Counted from the first letter of the stretch, positions 36,362-46,049 are shown. The stretch is DNA of 64,000 nt from Zhongshania antarctica (GCF_014202945.1 NZ_JACHHW010000002.1:62001-126000), one strand, 5' to 3'. The notes: generated by a model not told the origin, from the sequence alone. Numbers and translations are program-made.

Positions 36362-36390
36362 GACGTCTCCCAATTAAACAAACAAAACCG

Positions 36391-36831
36391 TTACAGTATC
36401 GCGAACGCGGCGAATACACCGATTAAAAATAACGCCACCAAGGTAATTACATCTACCGTCTTAATTTTATAGCCGGTAAAGTGCTTATCCGTCGCAACCA
36501 GCCGCAATTCTCTGGCGGCCATGAACAAAGGAAATGCAACGCTAATCGCAATAACGATCCCAGCAATAACATAGACATACACATATTTAACGCCGATACG
36601 CCGCGCTTCGATAAACATCCACACATTGCAGGCAAACGCGAGAAACAAAACATCTACTGCTAAAAACTTGCCGGCGGGGTTCGCATTAAACAGTGCGTCA
36701 TTCCAAAACTGGATATTCGCATCCGCAAAACCACTGCCAAAATACGCGGGCAAATGAGCCCAGCTCATCAGTAGCGCCAGAAATGCCGTTAGTAAATACA
36801 CTGCCACCAATACTCTAGACTTTAATTCCAT
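36391..36831 (-). CDS. DUF2834 family membrane protein
   Basis: 146 residues with four helices, and a polar N-terminal loop with LPAYFGSGFADANIQFWNDALFNANPAGKFLAVDVLFL, which is the family pattern of DUF2834. The function is unknown. It sits between arsM (17-base gap) and arsS (66-base gap) on the same strand, so a part in arsenic or arsenosugar transport is a reasonable but untested guess. Confidence 0.8.
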   Translation of the reverse strand: MELKSRVLVAVYLLTAFLALLMSWAHLPAYFGSGFADANIQFWNDALFNANPAGKFLAVDVLFLAFACNVWMFIEARRIGVKYVYVYVIAGIVIAISVAFPLFMAARELRLVATDKHFTGYKIKTVDVITLVALFLIGVFAAFAIL

Positions 36832-36897
36832 GCTTGCTCCTTATTATTTTTTTAAAAACACTTATTAAACTACATTTGCTGTGCAGTGTATTTAGCA

Positions 36898-37851
36898 CTA
36901 CAAGGCGCCACCGCAGCTACTGCCCTGACCAGCCGTACACCCATAACAATGATCGGCAATAGCTATGTCGTGGTCGTGTAAATCGGCGACGAGTAGATCG
37001 CGCAAATGACGCACTTTTTCCGACGGCAGCGAAATACCAAGTTGCTGATTAAAATCGCAGTCGTATAAATTACCCAACCAATCCACACTGACTAAATTAC
37101 GGCACATTACAGATTCTAAGTTTTGTTCACTAAAACTGCTTTTCAGTAATTTCATATACGGCTGAAATTGGCCCTTGGAAATCAAGGTTGAGCCAAAGCG
37201 TTTTATGGGCATATTTGCGAGCGCAAACAGTTGATTAAATTCAATATTAAAGTGCGCCATCAGCTCTCTACGATAATCCGCTTCCAGCGCTTGTTGATTT
37301 GGCGGCAGCGACGGCCCCTGCGGGTTGTAAACCAAATTTAAGCTTAAGCCGGAGCCAGCCTTGCCGTAACCCAATGAATTAAGCAGCTGCAAACCTGCAA
37401 TACTCTTGTCGAACACGCCCTCACCACGCTGGGCATCTACGTTCTCAAGGGAATAACACGGCAGAGAGGCGACCACCTCAACGCGGTTTTCTGCTAAAAA
37501 TTCCGCCAAGCCCTCTTGGCCGGGTTCAAATAATATAGTGAGATTACAGCGATCAATCACCTTTACGCCCAGCGCCGTCGCCGCAGACACCAACTCCCGA
37601 AACTGTTCGTGCAGCTCAGGCGCACCGCCAGTCAAGTCCAGGGTTTTAATTTTCCGGGCTTTTAACACCTCGGGGATCAGCGCAATGCTATCCGCAGCCA
37701 TCATTTCGGTGCGCGTTGGGCCCGCATTTACATGACAGTGCAGGCAGCGCTGATTGCATTTATAGCCGAGATTCACCTGCAAGGTGTCGAGGGGCTTTCG
37801 GGATATTGCGGGGAAGTCGGTCACTTCCAATAATGCCAAGGTATCGTGCAT
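36898..37851 (-). CDS. arsS: Arsenosugar biosynthesis radical SAM protein ArsS
   Basis: 317 residues. The radical SAM cluster motif CNQRCLHCH is followed by the SAM-contact TGGAPELHEQF. The C-terminal part has paired cysteine motifs (MCRNLVSVDWLGNLYDCDFNQQLG and CYGCTAGQGSSCGG) that match ArsS, which adds the 5'-deoxyadenosyl group of SAM to dimethylarsenite on the way to arsenosugars. The adjacent ArsM would supply the methylated arsenic substrate, so the pair explains the first two steps. Later sugar-processing enzymes are not in the window. Confidence 0.92.
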   Translation of the reverse strand: MHDTLALLEVTDFPAISRKPLDTLQVNLGYKCNQRCLHCHVNAGPTRTEMMAADSIALIPEVLKARKIKTLDLTGGAPELHEQFRELVSAATALGVKVIDRCNLTILFEPGQEGLAEFLAENRVEVVASLPCYSLENVDAQRGEGVFDKSIAGLQLLNSLGYGKAGSGLSLNLVYNPQGPSLPPNQQALEADYRRELMAHFNIEFNQLFALANMPIKRFGSTLISKGQFQPYMKLLKSSFSEQNLESVMCRNLVSVDWLGNLYDCDFNQQLGISLPSEKVRHLRDLLVADLHDHDIAIADHCYGCTAGQGSSCGGAL

Positions 37852-38197
37852 AGTGGCCCTATATTTAGGTGCTGGATTTATTAGGCTCGCTCAGCGGTCA
37901 TTTGTTACAAATTCGCTCGCTGCGGGTTCTACGTGGCCAAGAGTAAAGCAGACCTTAAGCTATATTGGTACGAAGGTACAAAAATAGCCCTATTGCACTC
38001 ATCCCTTGCGTGTTTTGTAGGGCAAGCAGCGATTCTCAATTTACGTCATGAATACAATTACTTAGAGCAATATTCGGGAAATAAAATCAGCTCCTAGCCA
38101 TGTAATAAATCGACTTTCACCACGATTTGCACACAGATTCGGTCTCTGGCGATAATTCCCGTATAATACGCGGCTTTCACGCGAAGAGAACCAAGCA
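37852..38197. other. Divergent intergenic region between arsS and purE
   Basis: About 345 bases with promoters for both arsS (leftward) and purEK (rightward). A good -10 box TATAAT lies at 38162-38167, 31 bases before the purE start. No convincing PurR operator or ArsR palindrome was found by eye. No small gene is supported; a short frame on the plus strand crossing the arsS start is a shadow. Confidence 0.55.
38162..38167 (+). promoter_or_regulatory. -10 promoter element of purEK
   Basis: A consensus TATAAT followed by a purine-rich start region sits 31 bases upstream of the purE ATG. No clear -35 hexamer lies 16-18 bases upstream, so the promoter may need an activator or have a weak -35. 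Confidence 0.5.
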
Positions 38198-38689
38198 ATG
38201 ACCGCAAAAGTTGCCCTGATCATGGGGTCAAAAAGTGACTGGGAGACCATGCGCCCGGCCACCGAGATCATGAGCGAACTCGGCGTTGAGCACCACGTCG
38301 AAGTGGTATCTGCCCACCGCACCCCCGATAAACTGATGGAATTTGCCGATCAGGCGATTTCACGCGGCTTCGAGGTCATTATCGCAGGTGCCGGCGGCGC
38401 AGCGCATCTGCCCGGCATGGTTGCCGCCAAAACTCGGCTACCAGTATTGGGTGTGCCAGTGCAAAGTCGTGCGCTTAGCGGTGTCGACAGCTTGCTTTCT
38501 ATTGCCCAAATGCCAAAAGGGATTGCCGTGGGCACCCTGGCTATTGGCAGCGCGGGCGCCTTTAACGCCGGCCTATTGGCTTGCCAGATTCTTGCACTGA
38601 ATGACGCAGCCCTAGCCACCAAGCTCGAGGCTTTTCGCGCCAAACAGACTCAGGATGTACTCGACAATCCGGACCCGAGGGAAGTCTAA
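38198..38689 (+). CDS. purE: N5-carboxyaminoimidazole ribonucleotide mutase PurE
   Basis: 163 residues, the class I PurE size. It converts N5-CAIR to CAIR in purine synthesis. The signature [14 protein letters not shown] is at the start, then SAHRTPDKL and [17 protein letters not shown]. It overlaps purK by one base (TAATG), a standard coupled pair. Confidence 0.96.
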   Translation: MTAKVALIMGSKSDWETMRPATEIMSELGVEHHVEVVSAHRTPDKLMEFADQAISRGFEVIIAGAGGAAHLPGMVAAKTRLPVLGVPVQSRALSGVDSLLSIAQMPKGIAVGTLAIGSAGAFNAGLLACQILALNDAALATKLEAFRAKQTQDVLDNPDPREV

Positions 38690-39762
38690 TGCCAACGGTA
38701 TGGGTACTCGGCGCCGGCCAATTAGGCGCCATGCTAAAACAGGCCGCTTATCCGTTAGCGCTCAATGTTGAGCCTGTGGAGCCTGATAGTGAGCACTTAC
38801 CTAACATTGCCGCTGACGACATCGTTACCGTCGAGCGCGAGCAGTGGCCAGACACCCCGGTGACTCGCCACCTGAGCAGCCAAGCCGGCTTTATTAATGC
38901 TGATATCTTTGGCCGCATCGCGGATCGTTTTCACCAAAAATCCATGCTCGATGATTTGGCGATTAGCACCGCGCCATGGCGTGTAGTGAACACCGACAGC
39001 ACCGCCCAGGAGATGCACGCCGAGCTTGGCGCCCATGTATTGCTCAAGCGCCGCGAAGGTGGTTATGACGGCAAGGGCCAACATTGGCTGCATAAAGATG
39101 ATGGCGGCGCGATCCCCGCCGACTGGTTGGGCACCGGCATAGCCGAACAAAAAATCCCCTTTGATGAAGAGCTATCCCTCGTTGGCGCTAGAGACAAAGA
39201 CGGCAATAAAGTCTTTTATCCGCTCACGCTGAATTTGCACGTTAACGGCATATTAATGGCGTCGATTTCGCCCTTAAGCCGAGTCGCTCACCTGCAATCG
39301 CAAGCAGAAGCGATGCTCGGCAAAATCATGGACAGCACCGGCTATGTCGGCGTGATGGCCATGGAATGTTTCAGGGTTGGCGACGCATTAATGGTCAATG
39401 AACTCGCACCACGGGTTCACAACAGTGGCCACTGGACTCAAGCTGGCGCCTGCGTCAGCCAATTTGAAATGCATTTACGCGCGGTAAGTGGTCTGCCACT
39501 TAAGGCGCCAGACGTCCGCGGCCAAAGCGTGATGATTAATGTGATTGGCGTTGAGCGCAATATTGGCTGGCTAAAAATCCCTGCCACTCAGTGCTACTGG
39601 TATGGGAAAGACGTGCGTCCGGGGCGTAAGCTCGGCCATATCAACCTTAACCACCCACAGAAAAGTGTTGTGCAAACGGCATTAAGCGAACTGCACACCT
39701 TGCTGCCGCAAAATTACGACCAAGTGTTTGCCTGGGTAAAGCAAGAATTAGAACGCGCCTAA
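38689..39762 (+). CDS. purK: N5-carboxyaminoimidazole ribonucleotide synthase PurK
   Basis: 357 residues of the ATP-grasp superfamily. It makes N5-CAIR from AIR, bicarbonate and ATP, feeding PurE. WVLGAGQLGAML at the start, LLKRREGGYDGKGQHWL for ATP and MAMECFRVGDALMVNELAPRVHNSGHWTQ are all characteristic. It is translationally coupled to purE. Confidence 0.95.
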   Translation: MPTVWVLGAGQLGAMLKQAAYPLALNVEPVEPDSEHLPNIAADDIVTVEREQWPDTPVTRHLSSQAGFINADIFGRIADRFHQKSMLDDLAISTAPWRVVNTDSTAQEMHAELGAHVLLKRREGGYDGKGQHWLHKDDGGAIPADWLGTGIAEQKIPFDEELSLVGARDKDGNKVFYPLTLNLHVNGILMASISPLSRVAHLQSQAEAMLGKIMDSTGYVGVMAMECFRVGDALMVNELAPRVHNSGHWTQAGACVSQFEMHLRAVSGLPLKAPDVRGQSVMINVIGVERNIGWLKIPATQCYWYGKDVRPGRKLGHINLNHPQKSVVQTALSELHTLLPQNYDQVFAWVKQELERA

Positions 39763-39791
39763 CAGCGCGTTCGCTAGCACTCCCGCACGAG

Positions 39792-40742
39792 CTAGACCAA
39801 CGCAAAACCGCGCAACAAGAACATAATTAAGCTGGTCGTGACCAGCGAACCCAGCGTCGTCAATACAATAATATTGGCCGCCAAAGTCGCATTACCGCCC
39901 ATAGCCCGGACCATCACATAACTCGCTGCCGCCGTTGGCGCCGACGACATCAATGCCAACACCCCCAGCTCAACACCCCGAAAACCCAGCCCAATACCGG
40001 CAGCAATGAGCAGCAGAGGTACCAGTAACAATTTACACACGGTGCTAATAAGCGCACCCCGGTAGTCTGCCCGCAAAGCTTTAAAGTTTAAGCTCGCGCC
40101 GGTGCACAGCAGCGCCAATGGCAGGGTAAGTTGCGCAAAGTACTCACCGCTGTGCTGAATCAAAGCCGGCAGACGCCAATCTAGTCCGGCAAAAAGCAGG
40201 GCCGCAACAATACTGACAATGAGTGGGTTGCGCACAATCCCCCGAAACGTCGCAGCCAGACCGCCGTCGCGATTCAATGAGCGACTCAGGGTAATGACCG
40301 CCAAAATATTGTATAAAATCGTCACCAAGCCCAAATATAAAGAGGCCGTGATCAAACCACTGTCGCCATAGGCATTCATGCAATAGGCCAGCCCGATAAT
40401 CGCCAAGTTCGAGCGAAACCCACCCTGCACCACCACGCCACGATCTTCCCGCGTAGCCACTAGGAATCGCGCCATCAACTCCAGTAAGAAATACACCAAC
40501 AAAGTGGCAATTAAACCGAAGACCACCAGCGACACATTCGCCGATTCGCCAATGCTGGTTTGGCTGATACTCAAAAATAGCAACGCCGGCAAGGTGATAT
40601 TAAAAACGAGCTTGGTGCCTATTTCGACAAAATTGTCGTTAATCAGCTGGATTCGGTTGAGGTAAGCGCCCAAGGCCAAGACCACAAAAATCGGCCCGGT
40701 AATGGAAAATGAAAAGGACAGTGAGTGTAAAAAAGCCTGCAT
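39792..40742 (-). CDS. AEC family (auxin efflux carrier-type) transporter
   Basis: 316 residues with about ten helices in two halves. Typical features are FVVLALGAYLNRIQLIN near the start, the central break after LSRSLNRDGG, and LALLCTGASLNF in the second half. Bacterial members move dicarboxylates such as malate or malonate, but the substrate is not predictable here. It is convergent with purK and monocistronic. Confidence 0.85.
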   Translation of the reverse strand: MQAFLHSLSFSFSITGPIFVVLALGAYLNRIQLINDNFVEIGTKLVFNITLPALLFLSISQTSIGESANVSLVVFGLIATLLVYFLLELMARFLVATREDRGVVVQGGFRSNLAIIGLAYCMNAYGDSGLITASLYLGLVTILYNILAVITLSRSLNRDGGLAATFRGIVRNPLIVSIVAALLFAGLDWRLPALIQHSGEYFAQLTLPLALLCTGASLNFKALRADYRGALISTVCKLLLVPLLLIAAGIGLGFRGVELGVLALMSSAPTAAASYVMVRAMGGNATLAANIIVLTTLGSLVTTSLIMFLLRGFALV

Positions 40743-40842
40743 CTGAAGCGCTCTTTAGCATTATTAATGTGCCGCTGAGTAACGGGCTTTACGCAACCCG
40801 CAGCTCAAATATTTCGCACATCAATGGTTCGGGACTACTGGG

Positions 40843-41871
40843 CTAGAAGCCTTCTAAGACTATCTTGCCAATCGCCGTAGCTGACTCCAATTCGGCATGG
40901 GCCGCCTTGAGATTATCGGCATTGATAGTACCAAGGTTTTTACCGCTAGTCGTTTTGATATACGCCTGATCGACAAGGTCTGCCACTTGCGTTAGCAGCT
41001 TACCCTGCTCGCCCATATCGGCAGCCTGGTACATAGCCCGAGCAAACATAAACTCAATATGCAGGGACTGACTTCTGGTTTTCAACTTCATGACATCTAA
41101 TGGCATCGCCGGATCGTCAATCATCGCGATTTTGCCAAAGGTCGCCAGCATCTCTGGGTAGCTGTCGAAGTAGCTGCCGGTACCGTTTAGGCTGGCAATA
41201 TGGGTGACCGGCTTAATCCCCAGCGTCTCTATTTGCGGCAACATCGGCTTACTATGATCGATAACGTGATGAGCACCCAGCGCTGCAACCCACGCACGGG
41301 AGCTGTCACGTGAGGCTGTGGCGATGATGGTGGCGCCCGTAATTGCCTTGGCAATCTGAATCAAGATAGAGCCTACGCCGCCGGCTGCGCCGACCACCAA
41401 AATCACTTCGTCAGATTTTTCTGTCGAATTCGCGGCCTGCTGCTTTATCGCAAGATGCTCAAAAAGCAGCTCCCACGCGGTGATGGTGGTTAGCGGCAAA
41501 GCCGCCGCTTCAGCGAATGACAAGGACTTGGGCTTTCTGCCCACAATGCGCTCATCGACTAACTGGTACTCCGCATTACTGCCTGGGCGGGTGAGATCGC
41601 CTGCGTAGTAAACTACATCGCCTGGTTTAAATTTACTTACCGCGCCACCAACTGCAACCACCTCACCCGCGGCGTCCCAGCCAATCACTTTAAAGCTGCC
41701 GTCGGCGTTTACCGCCTTTTGACGAATTTTAGAATCAACGGGGTTAACAGCAATAGCCTTAACCTTCACCAACAAATCACGCCCAGTGGCAATAGGCTGA
41801 GGAAGCTCGATGTCGATTAATGACGCAGCGTCGTTAATGGGCAGTGATTTTTTGTAGCCAATTGCTTTCAT
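40843..41871 (-). CDS. Zinc-less alcohol dehydrogenase/quinone reductase-like protein (MDR family)
   Basis: About 342 residues. The N-terminal GroES-like half (VKVKAIAVNPVDSKIRQK, VIGWDAAGEVVAVG) lacks the structural zinc cysteines. The cofactor half has VGAAGGVGSILIQIAKA, the NADPH-binding loop. The ATG at 41871 gives the family-typical MKAIGYKK; a longer frame back to 41928 adds unlikely residues. It probably reduces quinones or enones. It stands alone. Confidence 0.87.
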   Translation of the reverse strand: MKAIGYKKSLPINDAASLIDIELPQPIATGRDLLVKVKAIAVNPVDSKIRQKAVNADGSFKVIGWDAAGEVVAVGGAVSKFKPGDVVYYAGDLTRPGSNAEYQLVDERIVGRKPKSLSFAEAAALPLTTITAWELLFEHLAIKQQAANSTEKSDEVILVVGAAGGVGSILIQIAKAITGATIIATASRDSSRAWVAALGAHHVIDHSKPMLPQIETLGIKPVTHIASLNGTGSYFDSYPEMLATFGKIAMIDDPAMPLDVMKLKTRSQSLHIEFMFARAMYQAADMGEQGKLLTQVADLVDQAYIKTTSGKNLGTINADNLKAAHAELESATAIGKIVLEGF

Positions 41872-42019
41872 GGGGGGGTGTCCAAGTGATGAGTCATTGC
41901 CAAACGGTGCCGACCTTGCGCTATTCAAGATAGTCGGTATTACACAAGGGACATTATCGAATGCTCGTCGGCGATGCGCAATACGACCTCACATCACACG
42001 CGATAGCGAGCTGCCTTAG

Positions 42020-42463
42020 CTAGGCGACATGTTGTTCAATGTAACGACTATTATCTGTTTGCGCGATGGTGTGCTTTTTTATTCTGCTGGACGAAGTACG
42101 CGGATTGTAAAGCACCTGAATAATTTGTTTTCCCTGGCTTTTCAAGTAAGCCTCTACTTCAAGGTTGTGGCGCTTTTTTCCCCAGTCTTCACCCACCACA
42201 AAAATATCGGCCTCTACCGCTTTGCAGCCAGAAACATACTCTAGCTCGTGGTAAGGCTGCACAATATCAACGCAACGCAGGGCTTTTAACATTTCCAGTC
42301 GTTGGTCGAGGGGAATTACCGGTGTATTCGGTTTATAGGAGTTCACCACGCGATCAGAGGCAACACCCACCGCCACCACGTCACCCAAGGTTTTACAGTA
42401 CTCTAGCAAAGCAAGATGCCCTACGTGCAACAAATCAAATGTACCTACAGTGTATACAACCAT
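42020..42463 (-). CDS. Glycerol-3-phosphate-cytidylyltransferase-like enzyme
   Basis: 147 residues of the nucleotidyltransferase superfamily, TagD-like. The HxGH motif occurs in TVGTFDLLHVGHLALLEYCK, and the ISSTxI-type site near the C-terminus reads TSSSRIKK. It likely makes a CDP-alcohol from CTP and a phosphorylated polyol or amino alcohol. It follows the CDP-alcohol phosphatidyltransferase gene on the same strand (71-base gap), so its product is a plausible substrate for that enzyme. Confidence 0.85.
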   Translation of the reverse strand: MVVYTVGTFDLLHVGHLALLEYCKTLGDVVAVGVASDRVVNSYKPNTPVIPLDQRLEMLKALRCVDIVQPYHELEYVSGCKAVEADIFVVGEDWGKKRHNLEVEAYLKSQGKQIIQVLYNPRTSSSRIKKHTIAQTDNSRYIEQHVA

Positions 42464-42534
42464 TACCCTATTTTACTCCTCGATTACATTAGTGTTTTCT
42501 GCTGTTCTGCTCAATTTCGTTTTGCGTTTTTCGA

Positions 42535-43188
42535 CTACAAGAGTTTCCAGCCATAAATGGCGGTAATTGCCAGCGTATACACCGCTAGGCGATAAACATT
42601 CGCCGGATCACCCGAAAGTTTAGGTGTCTTAATCTGAGACACATTAAGCGCTGCAAGCCCGACACCGCTGATGTAAAGCACAACAGAGAAAACGCCCTGA
42701 CTTAAAAAACTTTCAAACAAAAATATAAATACCAGAATAATATTGTTGTTATCGAGGGCCAGCCCGGTGTATTTCGCCTCACCAGACAGCCCAAACGTGC
42801 TGAAATAACTCAGCCGTATCGCGCTCGCGGCGAGCATAACAAAAGCACCAACCAGAAAGATTGGCGCAAAGCCGCCGAAACTCAACAGCAGTACCGCTGG
42901 CGTAACGCCATAGCTCACAATATCGATTAGCAAATCGAGCTGACCACCAAAAATGCGGTCACTGCCCGTGCGCCCTTTCATTCGTCGCGCCACCAAACCG
43001 TCGGCCCAATCAAAGGCTACAGCCCAGATCATGCCGATCATTGCCGCGTAGAAAACACCTAATATGCTGAAGTAAATGGCAAGAACGGTGCAGGCCAATC
43101 CCGCCAATGAACAGATATTCGGCAGGTCTTTTACAAAAGAAAGTATGCTGGGTTGCTGCTCTTTAAATTCAGTATTGCCCGTAGTCAT
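42535..43188 (-). CDS. CDP-alcohol phosphatidyltransferase family membrane protein
   Basis: 217 residues with about six helices. The catalytic motif D-G-x2-A-R-x8-G-x3-D-x3-D is present, spread over DWADGLVARRMKGRTGSDRIFGGQLDLLIDIVSYG with one extra spacer residue relative to the usual form. It resembles phosphatidylserine synthase-like enzymes. With the CDP-alcohol-forming enzyme downstream it could make an unusual phospholipid or headgroup. The donor and acceptor are unknown. Confidence 0.82.
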   Translation of the reverse strand: MTTGNTEFKEQQPSILSFVKDLPNICSLAGLACTVLAIYFSILGVFYAAMIGMIWAVAFDWADGLVARRMKGRTGSDRIFGGQLDLLIDIVSYGVTPAVLLLSFGGFAPIFLVGAFVMLAASAIRLSYFSTFGLSGEAKYTGLALDNNNIILVFIFLFESFLSQGVFSVVLYISGVGLAALNVSQIKTPKLSGDPANVYRLAVYTLAITAIYGWKLL

Positions 43189-43576
43189 AACACTCCAATA
43201 AGTGGCGCTTGATGATCATTACTGATATCAAGAAGATAGAAAGATTCGCCAGCATAGCGCTAGAATGTGCGGGCAACATAGGATGTAGCTTTACAGGGTG
43301 TAGATGGAAAATCTAAATCTTGAGAACCGCAGAGCCCAGTATTGAGGTGACGGTGATAGAAATCGCGCGATTGATGCCACGCTGAAAAAACGCAGAAAGA
43401 ACAACAAGAGCAGCAATATACCACACATAGCCTAACTAATCGCGGTGTATAAGGAAGAGTAGCGATAAGTGAGCCGCTGAGCGGCCTTTATCAATGGCTA
43501 TCGGCCGCCCCTTAATGGCAACTAACATCAATTGTTAGAAATCCCCCGCCCCGCCAATAAAAGCCATGACGGAAAA
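43189..43576. other. Gene-free region between two minus-strand genes
   Basis: About 390 bases. It must hold the promoter of the phosphatidyltransferase/cytidylyltransferase pair. A small hairpin GCCGC-TGA-GCGGC (43473-43485) followed by CTTTATC could be a weak terminator, but on the plus strand, where no gene needs it. No RNA gene or convincing protein was seen. Confidence 0.45.
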
Positions 43577-44500
43577 CTAATAAGCGCTTGCGACACCTTC
43601 AGCAAAGCTTTCCTGAAGGATATTAGCCATAGCTTGGCAGGCAACCGACAAAGGGTAATTACGATGGGTAATCAGTCCGACTTGCTGGCGGATAATAGGT
43701 TTTAACAATGGTCGACAATGTGCGCCAAGTTCATGCATCTGCTTTTGGCAAAGTGACGGCACCACGCTCACCCCAAGACCGTTGGCGACCATCCGGCCAA
43801 TAGTGGCCAATTGATGGGTTTCATACGCGGGTAAAATCGAAAGCCCTTGGCTGGCACACTCTCTGAATATCACTTTGCGAACAACAGACGGCGCTTGCAG
43901 GCTGATAAAGTCAAATTCAAGCAATTCTTCGGCACTCAGCTGGGTCTGTTTTAGCAAAGCGTGCTCGGGGGGAAGCACCGCTACAAAACAGTCATCAAAC
44001 AGCGGTGTAAAGATTAGGTCTTCATTACCTAGGCGCTTGCCGTCGCCTGGGTCAAAACTGATGCCTAGCTCCACTCGCCCGCTGCGAACCATGGCCACAA
44101 CCTCTTCAGCAATAACATCATTTAGGGTTATTTGGACCTCGGGGTAATTGTTTTTGAAGTTGCGAATGGCAATGGGTAACTGATTACTCGCAAAAGACGG
44201 CATAGCGGCAATGCTGATCTTTCCTTCCCGAAGTGCGAAACGTTTATGCAGATCATTCAAGGCGCCATCCCAATCGGCAAGCAGGCGCAGCGCCACGGGG
44301 TAAAAGCTCTCGCCTTCAGGTGTTAAGGCGAAGGTGCGCGTGGTACGAACCAGCAGCAGCCCCCCAACTGTGGACTCCAGCACTTGTATTGCGCTGCTCA
44401 AGGCTGGTTGTGACAGATGCAGAACAACGGCTGCTTCAGCAAAGCTGCGTGACTGCACTACTGCTACGAAGGCCCGAAGCTGCTTTAAGGTGACGTTAAT
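43577..44500 (-). CDS. LysR family transcriptional regulator
   Basis: About 307 residues if read from an ATT at 44500. The helix-turn-helix reads SRSFAEAAVVLHLSQPALSSAIQVLE and the effector-binding domain follows. A GTG at 44458 would cut off the first helix (TLKQLRAFVAV), which is in frame upstream and clearly belongs to the protein. No ATG, GTG or TTG lies between the in-frame stop at about 44525 and that helix, but an ATT at 44500 has AAAGGT seven bases before it. It is divergent from the CoA-transferase operon and likely controls it; the 180 bases between them are very AT-rich. Confidence 0.85.
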   Translation of the reverse strand: MNVTLKQLRAFVAVVQSRSFAEAAVVLHLSQPALSSAIQVLESTVGGLLLVRTTRTFALTPEGESFYPVALRLLADWDGALNDLHKRFALREGKISIAAMPSFASNQLPIAIRNFKNNYPEVQITLNDVIAEEVVAMVRSGRVELGISFDPGDGKRLGNEDLIFTPLFDDCFVAVLPPEHALLKQTQLSAEELLEFDFISLQAPSVVRKVIFRECASQGLSILPAYETHQLATIGRMVANGLGVSVVPSLCQKQMHELGAHCRPLLKPIIRQQVGLITHRNYPLSVACQAMANILQESFAEGVASAY

Positions 44501-44679
44501 GGTGATGACCTTTTGCCTATTTATTCAATAAATCTATTAATCTATAAAATATATCCATTTGATAAATATATAGAAGCACGCCATTGTTAGCAAGGTAGTG
44601 GGCGTACGCCCTTCATCAGAATGCTGGTTTCACGAGCGCTGAGCTCAGGAACCCAGCCTTTATCTAGGAGCGCGCGGCA

Positions 44680-45381
44680 ATGGCTGGTTTTAATAAAATA
44701 GTGGGTAGTTATAGTGAGGCGATGGCTGGCCTAGAAGATGGCATGACCATCATCGCTGGCGGTTTTGGCCTTTGTGGCATTCCAGAAAACCTTATAAGCG
44801 AGATCAAGCGTAAAGGCTGCCGCGACCTCACGATTGTCTCTAACAACTGTGGTGTGGATGGGTTTGGCTTGGGCATACTGCTGGAAGACAAGCAAATCAA
44901 AAAAATGGTGTCGTCATACGTGGGCGAGAACAAACTTTTTGAGCAACAGCTATTGGCGGGCGAGCTCGAAGTTGAGCTAACCCCCCAAGGTACACTGGCC
45001 GAGAAAATGCGGGCCGGTGGTGCTGGCATTCCCGCCTTTTACACCGCTACCGGCTATGGCACACCCATTGGCGAAGGCAAAGAAGTTCGCGAATTTAATG
45101 GTCGCAACTATATCCTTGAAGAGGCCATTACTGGCGACTTTGCCATCGTCAAAGCGTGGAAAGCAGATTGCTATGGAAACTTAGTTTTTCGCCACACTGC
45201 GCAAAACTTCAACCCAATGGCCGCTACCGCAGGCAAAATTACCGTTGTAGAAGTTGAAGAGATCGTCGAATTAGGCGCGCTAGACCCTGCCCACATCCAC
45301 ACTCCAGGGATATATGTAGACCGCCTCATTCTAGGCAGCTTCGAAAAACGCATTGAACAACGCACCGTACGCAGCGCATAA
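44680..45381 (+). CDS. 3-oxoacid CoA-transferase, subunit A
   Basis: 233 residues of the CoA-transferase family I alpha subunit (ScoA/AtoD/PcaI). [43 protein letters not shown] and GTPIGEGKE are conserved. With subunit B it moves CoA from succinyl-CoA or acetyl-CoA to acetoacetate or a similar acid. It opens a three-gene catabolic operon facing the LysR gene; subunit B starts 11 bases later. Confidence 0.92.
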   Translation: MAGFNKIVGSYSEAMAGLEDGMTIIAGGFGLCGIPENLISEIKRKGCRDLTIVSNNCGVDGFGLGILLEDKQIKKMVSSYVGENKLFEQQLLAGELEVELTPQGTLAEKMRAGGAGIPAFYTATGYGTPIGEGKEVREFNGRNYILEEAITGDFAIVKAWKADCYGNLVFRHTAQNFNPMAATAGKITVVEVEEIVELGALDPAHIHTPGIYVDRLILGSFEKRIEQRTVRSA

Positions 45382-45392
45382 GGAGAATCATC

Positions 45393-46049
45393 ATGGCATT
45401 AACTCGCGAACAACTGGCGCAACGTGTGGCACGTGAATTACAAGACGGGTATTACGTAAATTTAGGCATTGGCATCCCAACCTTGGTTGCGAACTACGTA
45501 CCCAAAGGCATTGAAGTGATGCTGCAGTCGGAAAATGGCTTACTGGGCATGGGCCCCTTTCCAACAGAAGATGAAATCGACGCCGATATGATTAATGCGG
45601 GCAAACAAACCGTCACCGCAGCCAAAGGCGCATCGATTTTCTCGTCAGCGGAATCCTTTGCCATGATTCGGGGCGGCCATGTGGATTTAACCGTATTGGG
45701 CGCGTTCGAGGTAGATGTTGCAGGCAACATCGCCAGTTGGATGATTCCAGGCAAGCTGATCAAGGGCATGGGTGGCGCGATGGACCTCGTCGCCGGCGCC
45801 GACAATATTATCGTCACCATGACTCACGCCAGCAAGCATGGCGAATCTAAGCTGTTAACCAAATGCAGCCTCCCTCTCACCGGCGCCGGCTGCATAAAAA
45901 AAGTGGTCACGGACTTAGCGTATATCGAAATTGCCGACAATAAATTTTGGCTAAAAGAACGTGCGCCCGGCGTTAGTGTCGACGATATTATCAGACTCAC
46001 AGAGGGTGAACTCGTTGTACCAGACGTTGTACCTGAGATGACATTTTAA
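45393..46049 (+). CDS. 3-oxoacid CoA-transferase, subunit B
   Basis: 218 residues, beta subunit (ScoB/AtoA/PcaJ). The catalytic Glu lies in [11 protein letters not shown], and [15 protein letters not shown] and [17 protein letters not shown] are family-typical. A thiolase follows after 47 bases, so the operon turns acetoacetate or 3-oxoadipate into acetyl-CoA units; the aceto side is more likely with this thiolase. Confidence 0.93.
   Translation: MALTREQLAQRVARELQDGYYVNLGIGIPTLVANYVPKGIEVMLQSENGLLGMGPFPTEDEIDADMINAGKQTVTAAKGASIFSSAESFAMIRGGHVDLTVLGAFEVDVAGNIASWMIPGKLIKGMGGAMDLVAGADNIIVTMTHASKHGESKLLTKCSLPLTGAGCIKKVVTDLAYIEIADNKFWLKERAPGVSVDDIIRLTEGELVVPDVVPEMTF

Noticed and set aside
13245-37851. 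arsH, arsM and arsS as one arsenic island
   Set aside because: They are 21 kb apart with housekeeping genes such as minCDE and rlmI between them, so they are separate loci.
43473-43485. Short hairpin GCCGC-TGA-GCGGC as a terminator
   Set aside because: Only five base pairs, a weak T-run on the plus strand, and no plus-strand gene ends there.
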